Origin: Hortaea werneckii
Lineage: Eukaryota; Ascomycota; Dothideomycetes; Mycosphaerellales; Teratosphaeriaceae
NCBI GenBank assembly: GCA_037044905.1
Contig: JBAOKB010000184.1
Span: 62,001 to 126,000 of the forward strand
Length of the DNA stretch: 64,000 bases
Reading direction: 5' to 3'
Translations under genes and position numbers: made by a program
Notes under the pieces: generated by a model
The model's database searches: none
The model's input: only the letters and a program-made list of their open reading frames with translations
What the model was told of the DNA's origin: nothing
Shown: positions 24,011 to 35,681 of the stretch, piece by piece
Position numbering within the stretch: position 1 is the first letter of the stretch
Layout of the letters: each line of letters opens with the position of its first letter

Positions 24011-26310
24011 AAAGCAAGAAATATAAGTTTATAGTAAGAGACATATATAAGTATTAGGTACTAGAAAACAAAAACTCTATTTATTTATATATAATTATAA
24101 AACTAGGGCGCTATAAGGTACCTATTTAGTTTATTAGTACTAAGTAAACTATATATAAAGAGCTAGTACTATACTACTTATACCTCTTTAACTATTTTTA
24201 TATCCTCTATACCCTTACTCCTAAAATCCTTAATAGTCTCCTCCTAAGTAGGGGCCTTACTCTTACCTTTACTACCCTTTTTACCTCTACTACCTTTTAT
24301 ATTATAAGTTATATATATAGTACTAGTAGCCTTCTTATAACTACTATAAGCCCTACTACTACTATAACTATACTTAGCTAGGGTAACCTCTTCTAGTACC
24401 TTAGAATTAGATAAAGAAGAAGTAAGCCTAATACTATTTTTACTAGCCTTAGACCTACTAGCCTTAGTAAAAAGCTAGTAGTACTCCTATATATTATATA
24501 TAGTACTATACTTCTTAGCCTATATACTACTAAATAGTATCTCTAAAGCTACCTCCTCCTCCTTATTATTAGCTATAGCCTTAGAGAAGGAGTCCTTAAA
24601 GGACTCTATAACCTATATATTTTACTTAAAAATATAGTCGACTAGGCTAAGGTCTAGCTAGTTTAGTAGTATAAACTAGATAACGGTTAGTATATATATA
24701 ACTAGTAATAAAGGAGTATTAGATAAGTACTTACTAAGTATAATACCTAGGTAGTAGTATATATTATATAGCGAATCCCCTATAGCTCTAGGATAGCTAT
24801 AATAAGGTCCTTACTACCCCTTTATATATTACCTACTCCCTTCTTATAGGGAGTATATATATCGCTAATTATCTTATTATAGTTTAAGTTTATAGCTATA
24901 ACTATATCCTTAATAGTAGTAGCCCTATTATAAATATACTACTCTACCTTATTAATACTAGCTTAAGCGATATTAAGGAGTTAGTAGAGAGTCTCTAGTA
25001 TATTATATACGTTTAGGTAGTAACGTATATTTAGCTAGTTAGCCTTATTTAGCTCTATATACCTATACTTACTATAGCTATAGTAGGTATACTTCTTTAT
25101 AGTAATACTAAAAATAGTATTATAGGTTAGGCCTAAGTCGCCTACTAAATAGTTAGTAGCTATAACGCAACTTGTATAAATATATAGCGTATACGCGCTA
25201 TATAAGGGAAACAAACTATTAATAGGGAACTATAGTAAATACTAGATATAGTAGTTATAGTAGACCTAGTATAGGTACTTCCTAAAGTTAGCCTTACTAG
25301 ATACTTTTAGTATATTAATAGTATTATTATTAGTTATTATTAGTAGTTGTTAGTATAGTAAGCGTATAAAGAGTATATAAGGAAGATATAGTAGTAGTAC
25401 GTAATATATAGGAGGAGTATAGATATATTATATTATTATTATAAGAAGTATATAAGGAGAATATATAGTATTTTATATTTTAACTTGCGAGTTAGAAAAT
25501 AGAGTTACTTTTATATACCTACCGCTTAGGTATAGTAGTAAAGCTAGTTACTATAGTAGGTAATACTATATCTATATACGCGCTATATACGCAGACTATA
25601 GAATTATATAAAACTAGTACTAGTAGGATATATAGTAAATATATATACCCTATATAACTTATACGCGAGATTATTATACGAGGTATAAGGGTATACCTTA
25701 AAGAGAGAAGGTAATTAATACAAATTAATTAACCCCTATCTTACCCCTATTAGTAACTCTAGAAAAGGGGTAGGATTATATATTTAGGCCGCTATATCTA
25801 TACTATAAAGACTTTACTCCTTGCTTATAAGAAGTATATACGAAGTAGTAAGTAGCGCTATCTTAGACTAACTATTTAGTCGAGACGCCTCTTTATACTA
25901 CGAGATATCTAGCTTTAGGTATTCTATATTAATATAGTAGATATTATTTAAGAATACGCCAAATTAATTATACTAGCTATACTAAAGCTTAAAGAAGAGG
26001 TAGATCCTAATATACTAATAACTAAAGTATTAAAAATGCTTAACTTTTATACTAGTAGAGCCCTTAGAGTCTAGAAGAAATTAAGTAATACTTCTATACT
26101 AAAGAAGAAACTATATAAAGCTCTAGACTATATCTTTAAGGATAAGGAGGATAAATAACTACTTATTTAGTTTTAGTAGTTTACTACTAAGGGGGTATAT
26201 AAATTATTAGTTTTAGGTAGATATTACTAAGGTTTTAGGGCTATATAGCCGAGGTTATTAAGTAAGGAGTTAATTATAGTTATATATTAACTAAACTGCT
26301 ATATATAGCA
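24011..26310. other. AT-rich RIP-degraded repeat debris, identity unresolved
   Basis: 2.3 kb without a gene. Base composition and TA-richness match element F. On the minus strand about 25140-24170 reads as a long degenerate frame with a Lys/Ser/Gly-rich end near 24240-24300. On the plus strand about 25890-26300 reads as another short degenerate frame. Neither is recognised. GCGTATACGCGC-like palindromic words occur near 25187 and 25577. Composition changes abruptly to normal genic sequence at about 26311. Confidence 0.6.
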
Positions 26311-26665
26311 GAAAATAACATGCTTTTCCTATTCTATCTACCTCGTATCTGCAGGGACCATCAGATACCGATGTTAATTGACGACACGTCGCTTATACGC
26401 TCCTTGTCATTGGTGCACTGAGGAAGTGATATTAATTGATTGGCTGTAGTACCGCTTCGCTTAAGCGGGCTTTCGGTTCGGCGACTTGGCTGGAGCCATG
26501 CCCTGTCCTCGTTTCAGTCAAATCAACACAATCTGCTCCTTTCACATACATACAATAAGCACCCCTCACAAAAAGCCATCCCCCTACCCCAAGAAAGAAA
26601 ATTTGAAATTCCAGCTCGAAGCCCAGATTGACGCATGTAGTGCCAGTGACTTTACTCTTGACACA

Positions 26666-27761
26666 ATGGCTTTCATCGATTCAAAGCACAAGTTGAAGGC
26701 AGAGGGCACCATGTCCGTCAAGGACTTGATATATGATGTTCACCATGTCGCATTGAAGACCCGTCTAGCAATTGGAAGCGTTCAAAGCAGTCATTGGCGG
26801 CTAGCAAAAGTTGAAGAGCTTGTTAACCTAGAGGTACAAATACAGAAATGCGTAACCCTAGCGGGAAATGCATACGCGAGTCTCTATGCACTTCGCACCG
26901 ATGAGAACGAAGGATCCGACGACTTGGGTGGCCCCGAGGCGGGTTGGCGAGACATGGTTCTCGCTCTGCACGAAGCCCTTTCCGAAACAAAATCTTTCAA
27001 AGACGCAGTGAAAGGAGTCTCGAGCGACGTTTGGGACGATACATCCCAGTTGCTTGCTTCCCTTCGAGACGGACGGCAAAGGCTCGACCGGCTTGCGGAA
27101 GCGCTTCAGCAGCAGTGTGATGCTATAAGTTACCAGATGCAGGCTTACTTTTCAAGCCAAACAGCTAGGGTCACGGACACATTCGACAAGCAGCACTCTC
27201 TTAAGACTGCTCAAGTGACAGGTGTTGATCGCCTGAAGTTGTTGGACTTGTTGGGCGAAGGTGGCGATGCACATGTCTATCCTAACCTGGTAGACTTCTC
27301 GCACCACATCGACTCCCTTAATGCTGTACTAGCACCGACCCCACCGCACGACAGTCCTACAGGACCCAGCAGGAGATGCGTTCAAAACAGCGAGTCGCCA
27401 GAGAAAGGGGCGTTCGAGATAAACCCTTCTGCTGCAGACTCTGCCTGCTCCCATACGTCTGTCAATGCCTCTGGCATGACACAGTACGAGAAAGACTTGA
27501 TCTCTTGGTTCAAGCACGGCAAAGATCAAGTGAGTCATCCGAAACTATGATTCTACTGGTTTTGAAGCACAGAAAGCAAAGCTAGGTGCTCCTCTTCCTC
27601 TCCCTCCCTCCGTCCCTCCCTCTCCCTCGCTTCCACCCCCCAAGTTCTTTTCTCCAGAGGAAGGGGCCGAGGCGCGCGCCGCCGGGTGGTCACGATCACA
27701 TAGTTCTGACGACAGCAATAGGATGCGAGATTGCGTGATCAATCGACCGATGCATATCTAG
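26666..27761 (+). CDS. Hypothetical helical protein (about 350 aa), two exons
   Basis: First gene outside the RIP block; not recognised. Exon 1 (26666-27529) and exon 2 (27573-27761) are joined over a 43-bp intron (GTGAGT..ACAG, phase 0). I chose the ATG at 26666, since the open frame upstream (to 26486) is low-complexity. The N-terminal ~200 residues are charged and helical (about 30-200), consistent with coiled coil. The C-terminal part is Ser/Pro-rich, and exon 2 encodes a Pro-rich run from a pyrimidine tract. No signal peptide or membrane segment. The stop lies only about 50 bp before the next start, so this and the following CorA-like gene may be one longer gene; a GTAAGG..GCAG pair at 27772-27826 lies between them. 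Confidence 0.5.
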
Positions 27762-27814
27762 CGAAGTTGATGTAAGGTGCACTACCGAGGGGCATTTTAA
27801 GGTTGTTTTGACAA

Positions 27815-29279
27815 ATGTCTTGCAGTTTCCTAGAAACGGGCGCAGCCACTGATGCAAGCGACTTGACGCTGCCCTTGTCCCAATCCGCTCACTTGCACCT
27901 TTTGGGAGTCCTGAATCAGCCACTTGCACTGCTATCGGCTCTCTCGCATCCACTACCTTGTATCAATCTGTGGAAAGCAGATTCCGGGCGTTTTAGACAA
28001 GGTAAGGACTATCCCAAGGATGGATTTGGAAAGAGTAGGTGTGGCTGATGCTGTGCTAAGGCCTTGTATTCCGCGCTCCGGTTTCCACACCCGCGGTAAA
28101 TGAGAACTGGTCACTCAGTCTCAGTTGGGACACCAAGCGACGGGAGATGAGAGGGCTCATTGTTGGCTTTCAGAAGGACGATTACAATTGGATGCAGCAA
28201 CATCTCACCAGTGTTTTCTCTTCGCAGCATGCGCTACTGTTACCGCTGAAAGCGGTTGAAGCTGTCCTTGTCAGAGATGCTAGAGAGCTCCGAGAGCACG
28301 GCAAAAATTTGTTTGAAATGGAGACATTGACCCGGTACCAACCCTATGGGGGCCCCGGAAAGGCCGCGGCGCACAAGGACACATACTATGAATCGTCCAC
28401 GAGGACCCTGAGCCGGATTGTTCACCGATTGTCGTTCATTGCAATGCGTCTGGAACAGTTCCAAGTTGCCATCGACGCCATGGAAGCAAGCAGCTACGAC
28501 GTCGAGTCTTCGGATGAAGGTCAACGCCACTTCGTGGCAGAGCTTACCAGAGTGCGAGTCGACACGAAATCGGCGGCAAAATTGACTTCTTACCATCAAA
28601 AGATGGCCCGAGATCTCATGGACATTGTAAGTGTCGCTCGTGTTAGCAAGACCTACTCTAACAGAGGAACAGCTGTTCTCAATGGTGTCACAAATCGACA
28701 ACAATGTCAGTCGAAAGCAAAATGAAGAATCTGTGAGATTGACACAGGCCTCGGTAACTATCGCGAGCACTTCGAAAGCCGACAGCTCGGCCATGAAAGC
28801 TCTGGCCGTACTGAGTACTTTTTTTCTGCCTGGCACCTTCATATCGGTATGTTCAACCCGAGCGAATTAATGTTCAGCTGCTCAATTATCAACGTATACA
28901 GGCCCTGTTCTCGATGAGCATGTTTGACTGGCGAGCGCCAGATGGACAGCCAATCGTCGGCGACCATTTCTGGGTCTATTGGGCGCTCACCATTCCCATC
29001 ACTTTGACAATTCTTCTTGCGCTATTGTGTTGGTGGTGGTACTTTGTACGCGTGGAAAGCGACAGTACACTTGAGAAAATGGGAGGAGATCACGGGCGAG
29101 AATCCGCAGGACATGACTGTGAAACCAGGTACCAAGCTCTGAAGAAGCGTGTCACCGGAATGTCTTTACGCAGGTCATCCACCGCAGTGGCATCAAAGCC
29201 TCACACCCTTGGCAAACCGTCGTGGATGTCCTTGTCGCGCAGTAATCGACCGTCCGAGAAAGCCGATTCGTCTTGTTGA
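27815..29279 (+). CDS. CorA-like membrane protein, 5' half possibly frameshifted
   Basis: C-terminal region is a fungal CorA-like transporter domain: helical region, then S-A-M-K-A-L-A-V-L-S-T-F-F-L-P-G-T (membrane helix 1), a short loop and a second helix with W-W-W-Y. The loop reads L-F-S-M-S-M-F-D-W instead of the G-M-N of true CorA Mg2+ channels, so ion transport is uncertain. Two clean introns are supported: 28627-28672 and 28847-28901. The 5' part is harder: 27815-28000 is open, a GTAAGG donor at about 28002 with an AG at 28037 restores a frame reading V-A-D-A-V-L-R-P, but another +1 shift near 28095 is needed to reach the family-like E-N-W-S-L-S-L-S-W frame that runs on to 28626. This is either an unusual small intron or a disabling indel. 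Product about 450 aa if intact. Confidence 0.6.
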
Positions 29280-29499
29280 CGCCAGCGCCATGAAGATGCC
29301 AAATAGTAATATCGAAGCGTGGAAAAAATCCCCTCCACGCAGTCAGAGATACGAACCGCAAAGTTCTGAGTCAAGAGTTGTCTGGACACATAGCTTCATC
29401 TACCTTATAACTATTCTTCAATAGTTAATGGATCTGTCGAGCTCGTCGGCTGGTTGGTCCAGAACATTCATCGCCTGTGATCTTCGTCCTTCGTCTTAT

Positions 29500-30255
29500 C
29501 TATTTCTCGTAGACCCAACGCTCGTCAACCTTGGGCCAGCTGTTGATCTCCTCCTTCTTGAACCAGAGGGCGATCTCCTTCTGGGCGGACTCGACGCCGT
29601 CGGAGCCGTGGCAGACGTTGCGGCCGACGTCCTAGGACATACTGTCAGCAGCCTGCTTCTGGGTCTCTAGCGCCTATAATGGACTTACGATGGCGAAGTC
29701 GCCACGGATGGTGCCTGGCTGGGAAGCCATGGGGTTGGTGGCGCCAAGGAGCTGACGGCCGACCTTGCAGGCCTCACGGCCCTCCCAGACCATGGCGCAG
29801 ATGGGGCCGCTGGCCATGTCTAGACACCAAATCTCAGCAGTTGCTCTTGCCTTTCCTTACTCTTCTCACACGTAGGGAAACGCACATTCAATGAGGCCGT
29901 CGAAGAACGGCTTGCCCTTCAGGTCCTCGTAGTGCTTCTGGAGGTGCTCCTTGGACGCGGTGACCAGCTTGATGGCGGCGAGCTTGTAGCTGCAACACGA
30001 TTAGTTGGGGAGGTCTCCAGCATACGAAAGGTCTTGGGTGAAGTGAACGTACCCCCTCCTCTCGAAGCGGCCGATGATCTCGCCAACGAGGCCACGCTGG
30101 AAGGTCAGTTAGTATGTTATTGCATCGGAGTTCTATATGCGTCTTTGCCACACCTGGACACCGTCAGGCTTGACGGCGATGAAGCTGTGAACCCTGTCAG
30201 TCTCTCATGTCGGTCCCATTGAGCATTGTAGCACCTACGTCTGCTCAGTAGACAT
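29500..30255 (-). CDS. ndk1: Nucleoside diphosphate kinase, six exons
   Basis: Transfers the gamma-phosphate between nucleoside triphosphates and diphosphates through a phospho-His. The spliced product is 152 aa, the normal length for the family, and begins [15 protein letters not shown]. The active-site His is in N-V-C-H-G-S-D (His117). Five introns: the first exon is only 17 nt (30239-30255), followed by exon 2 (30154-30184), exon 3 (about 30054-30096) and exon 4 starting near 29990. Exon 4 ends within the Tyr codon of L-I-E-Y-M-A-S-G, and the next intron follows G-D-F-A-I. All have GT..AG ends. It is divergent from the glucosidase II gene, with 385 bp between starts. No targeting signal. 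Confidence 0.95.
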
Positions 30256-30640
30256 TTTGATATGTTGTGTTTGTCGTGTTTGGGTATGAAAAGGAGTTGG
30301 ATAGTCTTTCAGGCCAAGAAGAGGGAAGATGGGCGGTGTTGACCTGTACAGCGTTTTTTTGGACTGACCGCCGTGGGGCTGGCGGGGCACTCGGTCCCTG
30401 GCCAGATGGACTGTAGATGCATTCATGCCTGAGGCAATAAGCATTGAAACTGAATGGAAGGTCCGGGTCGGCCGGGTTCCCTGTCTCGGCTGGTACCTGA
30501 GCTGAGGTGGCCGGTGCACCCCCATCTGGAGATGTTGACAAGTTCACGTAGGTCTCGATGTTCATTGAATATTTCATGTGGTGCTAGAGGAGGTTGTCAA
30601 TGACGGTTCTTGTTGGACCATCTGGCAGTCGGGCTCAAGC
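30256..30640. promoter_or_regulatory. Divergent promoter region, NDK / glucosidase II alpha
   Basis: 385 bp between two divergent start codons, so both promoters and leaders must lie here. No clear TATA box or shared motif was identified. Confidence 0.5.
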
Positions 30641-33600
30641 ATGAAGCTCGCATCCATGGGCTCGTTCAACTGGACGAGCCTCCTTTTGATTGTAGCATTA
30701 TGTTCATTCATTACCCCGGCCGGTAAGCCCATCCATGGCATTGACACGTTCAGGGCATTTCAACACTGTCAGAACGATTGGGACTGACGGCTACAGTGTC
30801 CGTGAAGCACGAGAACTTTAAGACATGCGATCAATCTGGTTTTTGCAAGCGGAACCGCGCCTATGCCGACACCGCGTTATCCGATTCGAAATGGGAGTCC
30901 CCATACATTCTGGACCAAAGCACTGTCAAGTTCGACCAGGGCATCCTGACGGGCATTGTGAACAAGAAGGTCATCAACTCCGATGAAATCGTGCGCCTAC
31001 CTCTGACTGTCGCGTTCTATGAATCTGGAACTGCCCGTGTCAGCATCGATGAAGAGAAGAGACAGAAGGGCGAGATCGAGCTCAGGCACAACAGCAAAGC
31101 GAAAAAGCAGAGGTACAACGAGGCCGAGAAATGGGCGATCGTCGGTGGTACCACTGTAAGCAAGGGTGCCGCAACGAGCAAAGACACCGAGGCTGGGACC
31201 ACCAAAGTCGTCTACGGGCCTGGGAGCAAGTTTGAAGCTATCATTCGCCATTCTCCTTTCGGTGTCGACTTCAAGCGCGATGGCGAGACTCAGATCAGAT
31301 TCAATGATCGGGGACTTATGAACGTCGAGCACTGGCGAAAGCAGGTCGAGAAGCCCAAGGAGGAGAAGAAGGAGGGCGAGGAGGCTGTTGTCGCTGAGTC
31401 TGACAAGGAGATGGCCGAAGACGAGAGTACCTGGTGGGACGAATCTTTCGGCGGTGCCACTGACACGAAGCCTCGTGGTCCGGAAGCCGTCGCTTTGGAT
31501 GTCAGCTTCCCGGGCTACCAGCACGTCTACGGCGTTGCTGAGCACACTGGCCCTCTCTCACTGAAGGAAACTCGTGGTGGTGAAGGCAAGCACAGCGACC
31601 CTTACCGGTTGCATAACAGCGATGTCTTCGAGTACGAAGAGGACAGCCCCATGACCCTCTATGGCTCGATTCCGTTCATGCAAGCCCACAAGAAAGACTC
31701 GACCGTGGGAGTCTTCTGGCTTAACGCTGCCGAGACCTGGATCGACATCACGAAGCGATCGACATCTGCCAACCCGCTGAGTCTTGGTGTCGGTAGCACG
31801 ACCACCACGCAAGCGCACTGGATCAGCGAATCTGGCATCCTAGACATGTTTGTCTTCCTCGGACCAAAGCCTCAGGATGTGATCGGTGCCTACACCGAGC
31901 TGACAGGATACACTCAGCTACCACAGCACTTCTCCATCGCGTATCACCAGTGTCGCTGGAACTACGTCACTGATGAAGACGTGCGGGACGTCGATCGCAA
32001 ATTTGACAAGCACAATATCCCATACGATGTCATCTGGCTTGACATTGAGTACACCGATGGCAAGAAGTACTTTACATGGGATCCGATGACCTTCCCTGAC
32101 CCGATTGGCATGAACGAGCAGCTTGACGAGCATGAGAGAAAGCTTGTCGCTATCATTGATCCTCACATCAAGAATGACAACTACCCAGTCAACGATGAGC
32201 TCAAGTCGAAGGGTTTGGCCGTGAACAACAAAGAAGGTAACATGTACGAAGGATGGTGCTGGCCGGGGAGCAGCACCTGGGTTGACTGCTTCAATCCGAA
32301 GGCACGCGAATGGTGGAAGGGCCTCTTCCGATATGACAAATTCAAGGGCACGATGAAGAACGTCTGGATTTGGAACGACATGAACGAGCCCTCTGTATTC
32401 AACGGGCCAGAGACGACCATGCCCAAGGACAATTTGCACTACGGTGGTTGGGAGCATCGCGATATCCACAATGTCAATGGCTTGACTCTGGTCAATGCCA
32501 CTTTCGATGCCCTCTTGGCTCGCGACAAGGAGGAGGACAAGCACAATGTACGCCCCTTCATCCTAACGCGATCATTCTACTCCGGGAGCCAGAGAATGGG
32601 CGCAATGTGGACTGGCGACAACCAAGCGGCCTGGCCGCGCCTGGCAGAGAGTATCCCAATGGTACTGAGCATGGGTATCAGCGGCTTTCCCTTCGCTGGT
32701 GCGGACGTTGGAGGCTTCTTTGGCAACCCGAGCAAAGAGCTTCTGACCCGTTGGTACCAAGTCGGCGCTTTCTACCCCTTCTTCAGAGGACACGCCCACA
32801 TCGACACCCACCGACGCGAGCCCTACTTGGCAGGTGACCCGTACAAGGCTATCATCACCCAGGCCCTCAGGCTAAGATACAGCTTGCTGCCAGCGTGGTA
32901 CACGGCGTTCCATGAGGCTAGTGTGTCGGGCGCTCCGATCCTGCGCCCGCATTACTACGTGCATCCGGGTGATGAGAAGGGATTTGGAATCGATGACCAA
33001 TTCTACCTGGGTAGCTATGGCTTGCTCGCCAAGCCCGTCACTAGGGAGGGCCAGGAAGCGCAGGACATCTACCTGGCTGATAAGGAGACTTACTATGACT
33101 ACTTCGACTACTGGACCTATGAAGGACCCGGAACTGTCAGCGTCGCGTCGCCGCTGGAGAATATTCCGCTCCTGATGCAGGGCGGGCATATCATCCCTCG
33201 TCGTGACCGCCCGCGTAGGAGCTCTGGGCTCATGCGCTACGATCCTTTCACGCTGGTCATCGTGCTGGGACACGCGGGCGATGCAGAGGGCGTGCTGTAC
33301 CTAGACGACGGTGAAAGCTTCGACTTCCAGGAAGGCGCCCACATCCATCGGCGATTCGTGTATACGGGCTCCACGTCTACGCTTATGAGTGAGGACTTGG
33401 CAACGACGCCTGGCAGCAAGACGAAGGATTATCTCAACACGATGGAGAATGTGCGCGTGGAGAAGATCATCATTGTGGGTGCGCCCGCGTCCTGGAAGGG
33501 CAAGACGGAGGTCGAGGTCAGCGAGGAGCAAGCCCGGCAGAGCTCGGGGACGCGTATGGTCCCGATGGAGTGGCATGAGAAGGTGGAGGGCAAGGCTTCG

Positions 33601-33663
33601 TGGGCTGTGGTACGCGATCCCGGGGTCCAGATTGGTTCCGGGTGGAAGATTGCCTTTGCGTAG
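30641..33663 (+). CDS. Glucosidase II alpha subunit (GH31)
   Basis: ER enzyme that trims the inner alpha-1,3-linked glucoses from N-glycans in glycoprotein quality control. Two exons: 30641-30722 encodes a signal peptide (hydrophobic S-L-L-L-I-V-A-L, cleavage likely after I-T-P-A), intron 30723-30796, exon 2 to 33663; 982 aa. The mature start V-S-V-K-H-E-N-F-K-T-C is typical of the family. The GH31 nucleophile is Asp555 in W-N-D-M-N-E-P-S and the acid/base is Asp635 in W-T-G-D-N. An acidic Lys/Glu-rich stretch near residues 215-240 is usual in this subunit. No ER-retention tail, as expected, since the beta subunit retains it; the beta subunit is not in this window. Confidence 0.95.
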
Positions 33664-35309
33664 TAGAGTAGGAGGTTCATGACTCGCTCCCGCACGTGTG
33701 TGCATGTGTGCAAATGTGTATGCATTGAGATTCCCTAGCTCCAGCTCTCAAATCCTTCCCACGCACGCCCGGATGTTGTCTTGTGCATCCGGTATTTGTA
33801 TTTGACAGCTGCACGCTACCTCCTACGATACCTTACCCTAGATATACACCCACCCCCTCCCCACCCACCAATGGACGTGCGCAGATTCCGTAGGTATCTC
33901 AAATCGTGTTCGGGGCCCGCCGAGTATCTGCGCCGACTCTGTCTCATCATCTGTCCATGTTCTGGGCTTGTTGCAGTGATAGCTCTACGCTACTGCTTGA
34001 TTCTGTTCCTTTCGCTAAAACCCTCCCCTGCGACGCCAACTCGACGCCATCTCTCACCGCACGAGACGCTAGAGCTGCAACTCATGTACTACGTATTCTA
34101 CTACTTGTATTTCGCCGCACACGTGGCGGTATAAGGCGTGGCGGGCTGTTCAGCACGGACGTCTCATCTGCGTGCGAATTGCAAATGTTCCTAAAAGCTT
34201 AATCCTAACTCTCTTCCAATTTCCCTTTTTTTCCCCACCACATCTGCCTTTCGGGGGCTTCCAATACTTCGGCCCCAGAATTTCCCTCTTTGCCGAGTAA
34301 TCGCAGGTGTTGTGGTGACGCTTATATTATTTGGCCTTTTTGGGACGGAACCCTACGGTCAGCGGTAGTCTGCTATATGTGCGACCTTCTCCGGCTGGCG
34401 CGCCAGTGGTCGCTAGCGAAAGTGAGATAGACAACTTGAACAGAAGACGAAACTCCAGCCGCGTCTCGCGTCTAATTGTAAAGAAACCCCCCTCCCTTCC
34501 CCGAGCTTCGAACGAGTCTTGCCACCGGTTTCCCGTAGGATTGGTAGTCTAGGGCAGAACTTCAATCTATGTATTTGGAATATGCTTTTTTCCTTTCTAC
34601 TCGTCCCCCACACACCCCCCGCTACTACTGTCGGCCGCCGCCCCGTCCTGCCTTGACTTCCCACTATAATCATTGGTCCTAGCAGATGGTTATTCCGGCG
34701 TGGTGCGATCTATAGGATTTCTCTAGCGAACTGCAGATCTGACCAGTCATGTTTTCCACACGCGAGGGTTTATTTGTCAGGGTTGGGCCACTTTGGGACC
34801 TGTTTTCTCATCCAGTCCTTATCTATGGCACCCGTTCTGTTTCTTTTTACGAGACATGGCTGGTTGGTGTTGGCTTTGACTGATTCATGATATGCAAAGA
34901 AGGTTTCTGCGTGCGGACTATTTGATTTCCACCCCCGGGTAGAGATGACATTTTTCACATGCTCCTCTTCTTGCGAGATGTGGTAAGAACGCCGTTATCT
35001 TATTCCGACCCTCCGTCAAACGTCCGAGTCGTGAACCTTCCCAATGGCGGCTAATGAGATGTTTCTGCCAAAGCAACGTTTACCGAGCATGTAAAGACGG
35101 CCTGTTTAGGTGGTCCTTGGGCTTTGTTGGTGGCGGTCAGGACGTGGTCTCGCTGATATAGTAACATGCCCTTGTCTCACTTTGTGACCATCCCTTCTCA
35201 AATATATCGTGTGGCAAACGTGGCAGGCTTTTGTGCTTAACAAGCCGGTCTCATTCTGGAAGCGTGAAACTTACACTTCCCGCACTCGACCGCCTACTAT
35301 ATCTACATC
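33664..35309. other. Gene-poor stretch
   Basis: 1.6 kb. It holds the 3' flank of the glucosidase gene with a short GT-rich tract (about 33692-33725), C/T-rich stretches near 33840-33870 and 34600-34620, and short open frames without coding character. No gene, tRNA or repeat supported. Confidence 0.5.
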
Positions 35310-35681
35310 ATGGTCGCCGGCTCTTCCACCAAGCACCAACTCGACCACTCCGACTCCGAGAGTGACATGGCTGCCTCCAGAAAGACTAAGAGATGTCAAA
35401 GACCCAAGCAACACTCCCACGCGAAATCCTTCGGCAAGTCTACTGTCTGCAGCTGCACCCATCCGTATCTGCAGGACCGAGAGCTGTCAGCTATCGAACG
35501 ATGGAACGAGGGTATACCTGTCAAACCCACAAGCTCTAGCGATGTCGAGCGTGATGCAGCCATCAGGGCCTACATGCAGGCCAAGATGGCTCTCTTTCAG
35601 GGGCTGGACGGCCAATCGCGCCGGAAAGACTCTACCATGTCGGACTCTGCTGCTTCGGTGTCGACGACGAAGAGTTCATGA
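35310..35681 (+). CDS. Hypothetical small protein (123 aa)
   Basis: Open frame of 123 codons, not recognised. The product is hydrophilic, with a Ser/Asp/Lys-rich N-terminus, a central C-x-C near residue 47, and a helical segment near residues 80-105 (D-V-E-R-D-A-A-I-R-A-Y-M-Q). A TA-rich stretch lies just before the ATG. The Ser/Thr-rich end may mark a lost exon rather than the true terminus. No signal peptide or membrane helix. Confidence 0.4.
   Translation: MVAGSSTKHQLDHSDSESDMAASRKTKRCQRPKQHSHAKSFGKSTVCSCTHPYLQDRELSAIERWNEGIPVKPTSSSDVERDAAIRAYMQAKMALFQGLDGQSRRKDSTMSDSAASVSTTKSS

Noticed and set aside
1..26310. CRISPR array, bacterial insertion sequence or tRNA cluster
   Set aside because: No regular spaced repeats or tRNA folds were seen; repeats are explained by LTR retrotransposons of a fungal genome.
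33781..34202. Open frames of 98-117 codons after the glucosidase gene
   Set aside because: Overlapping frames of similar quality, low complexity, no domain or splice support.
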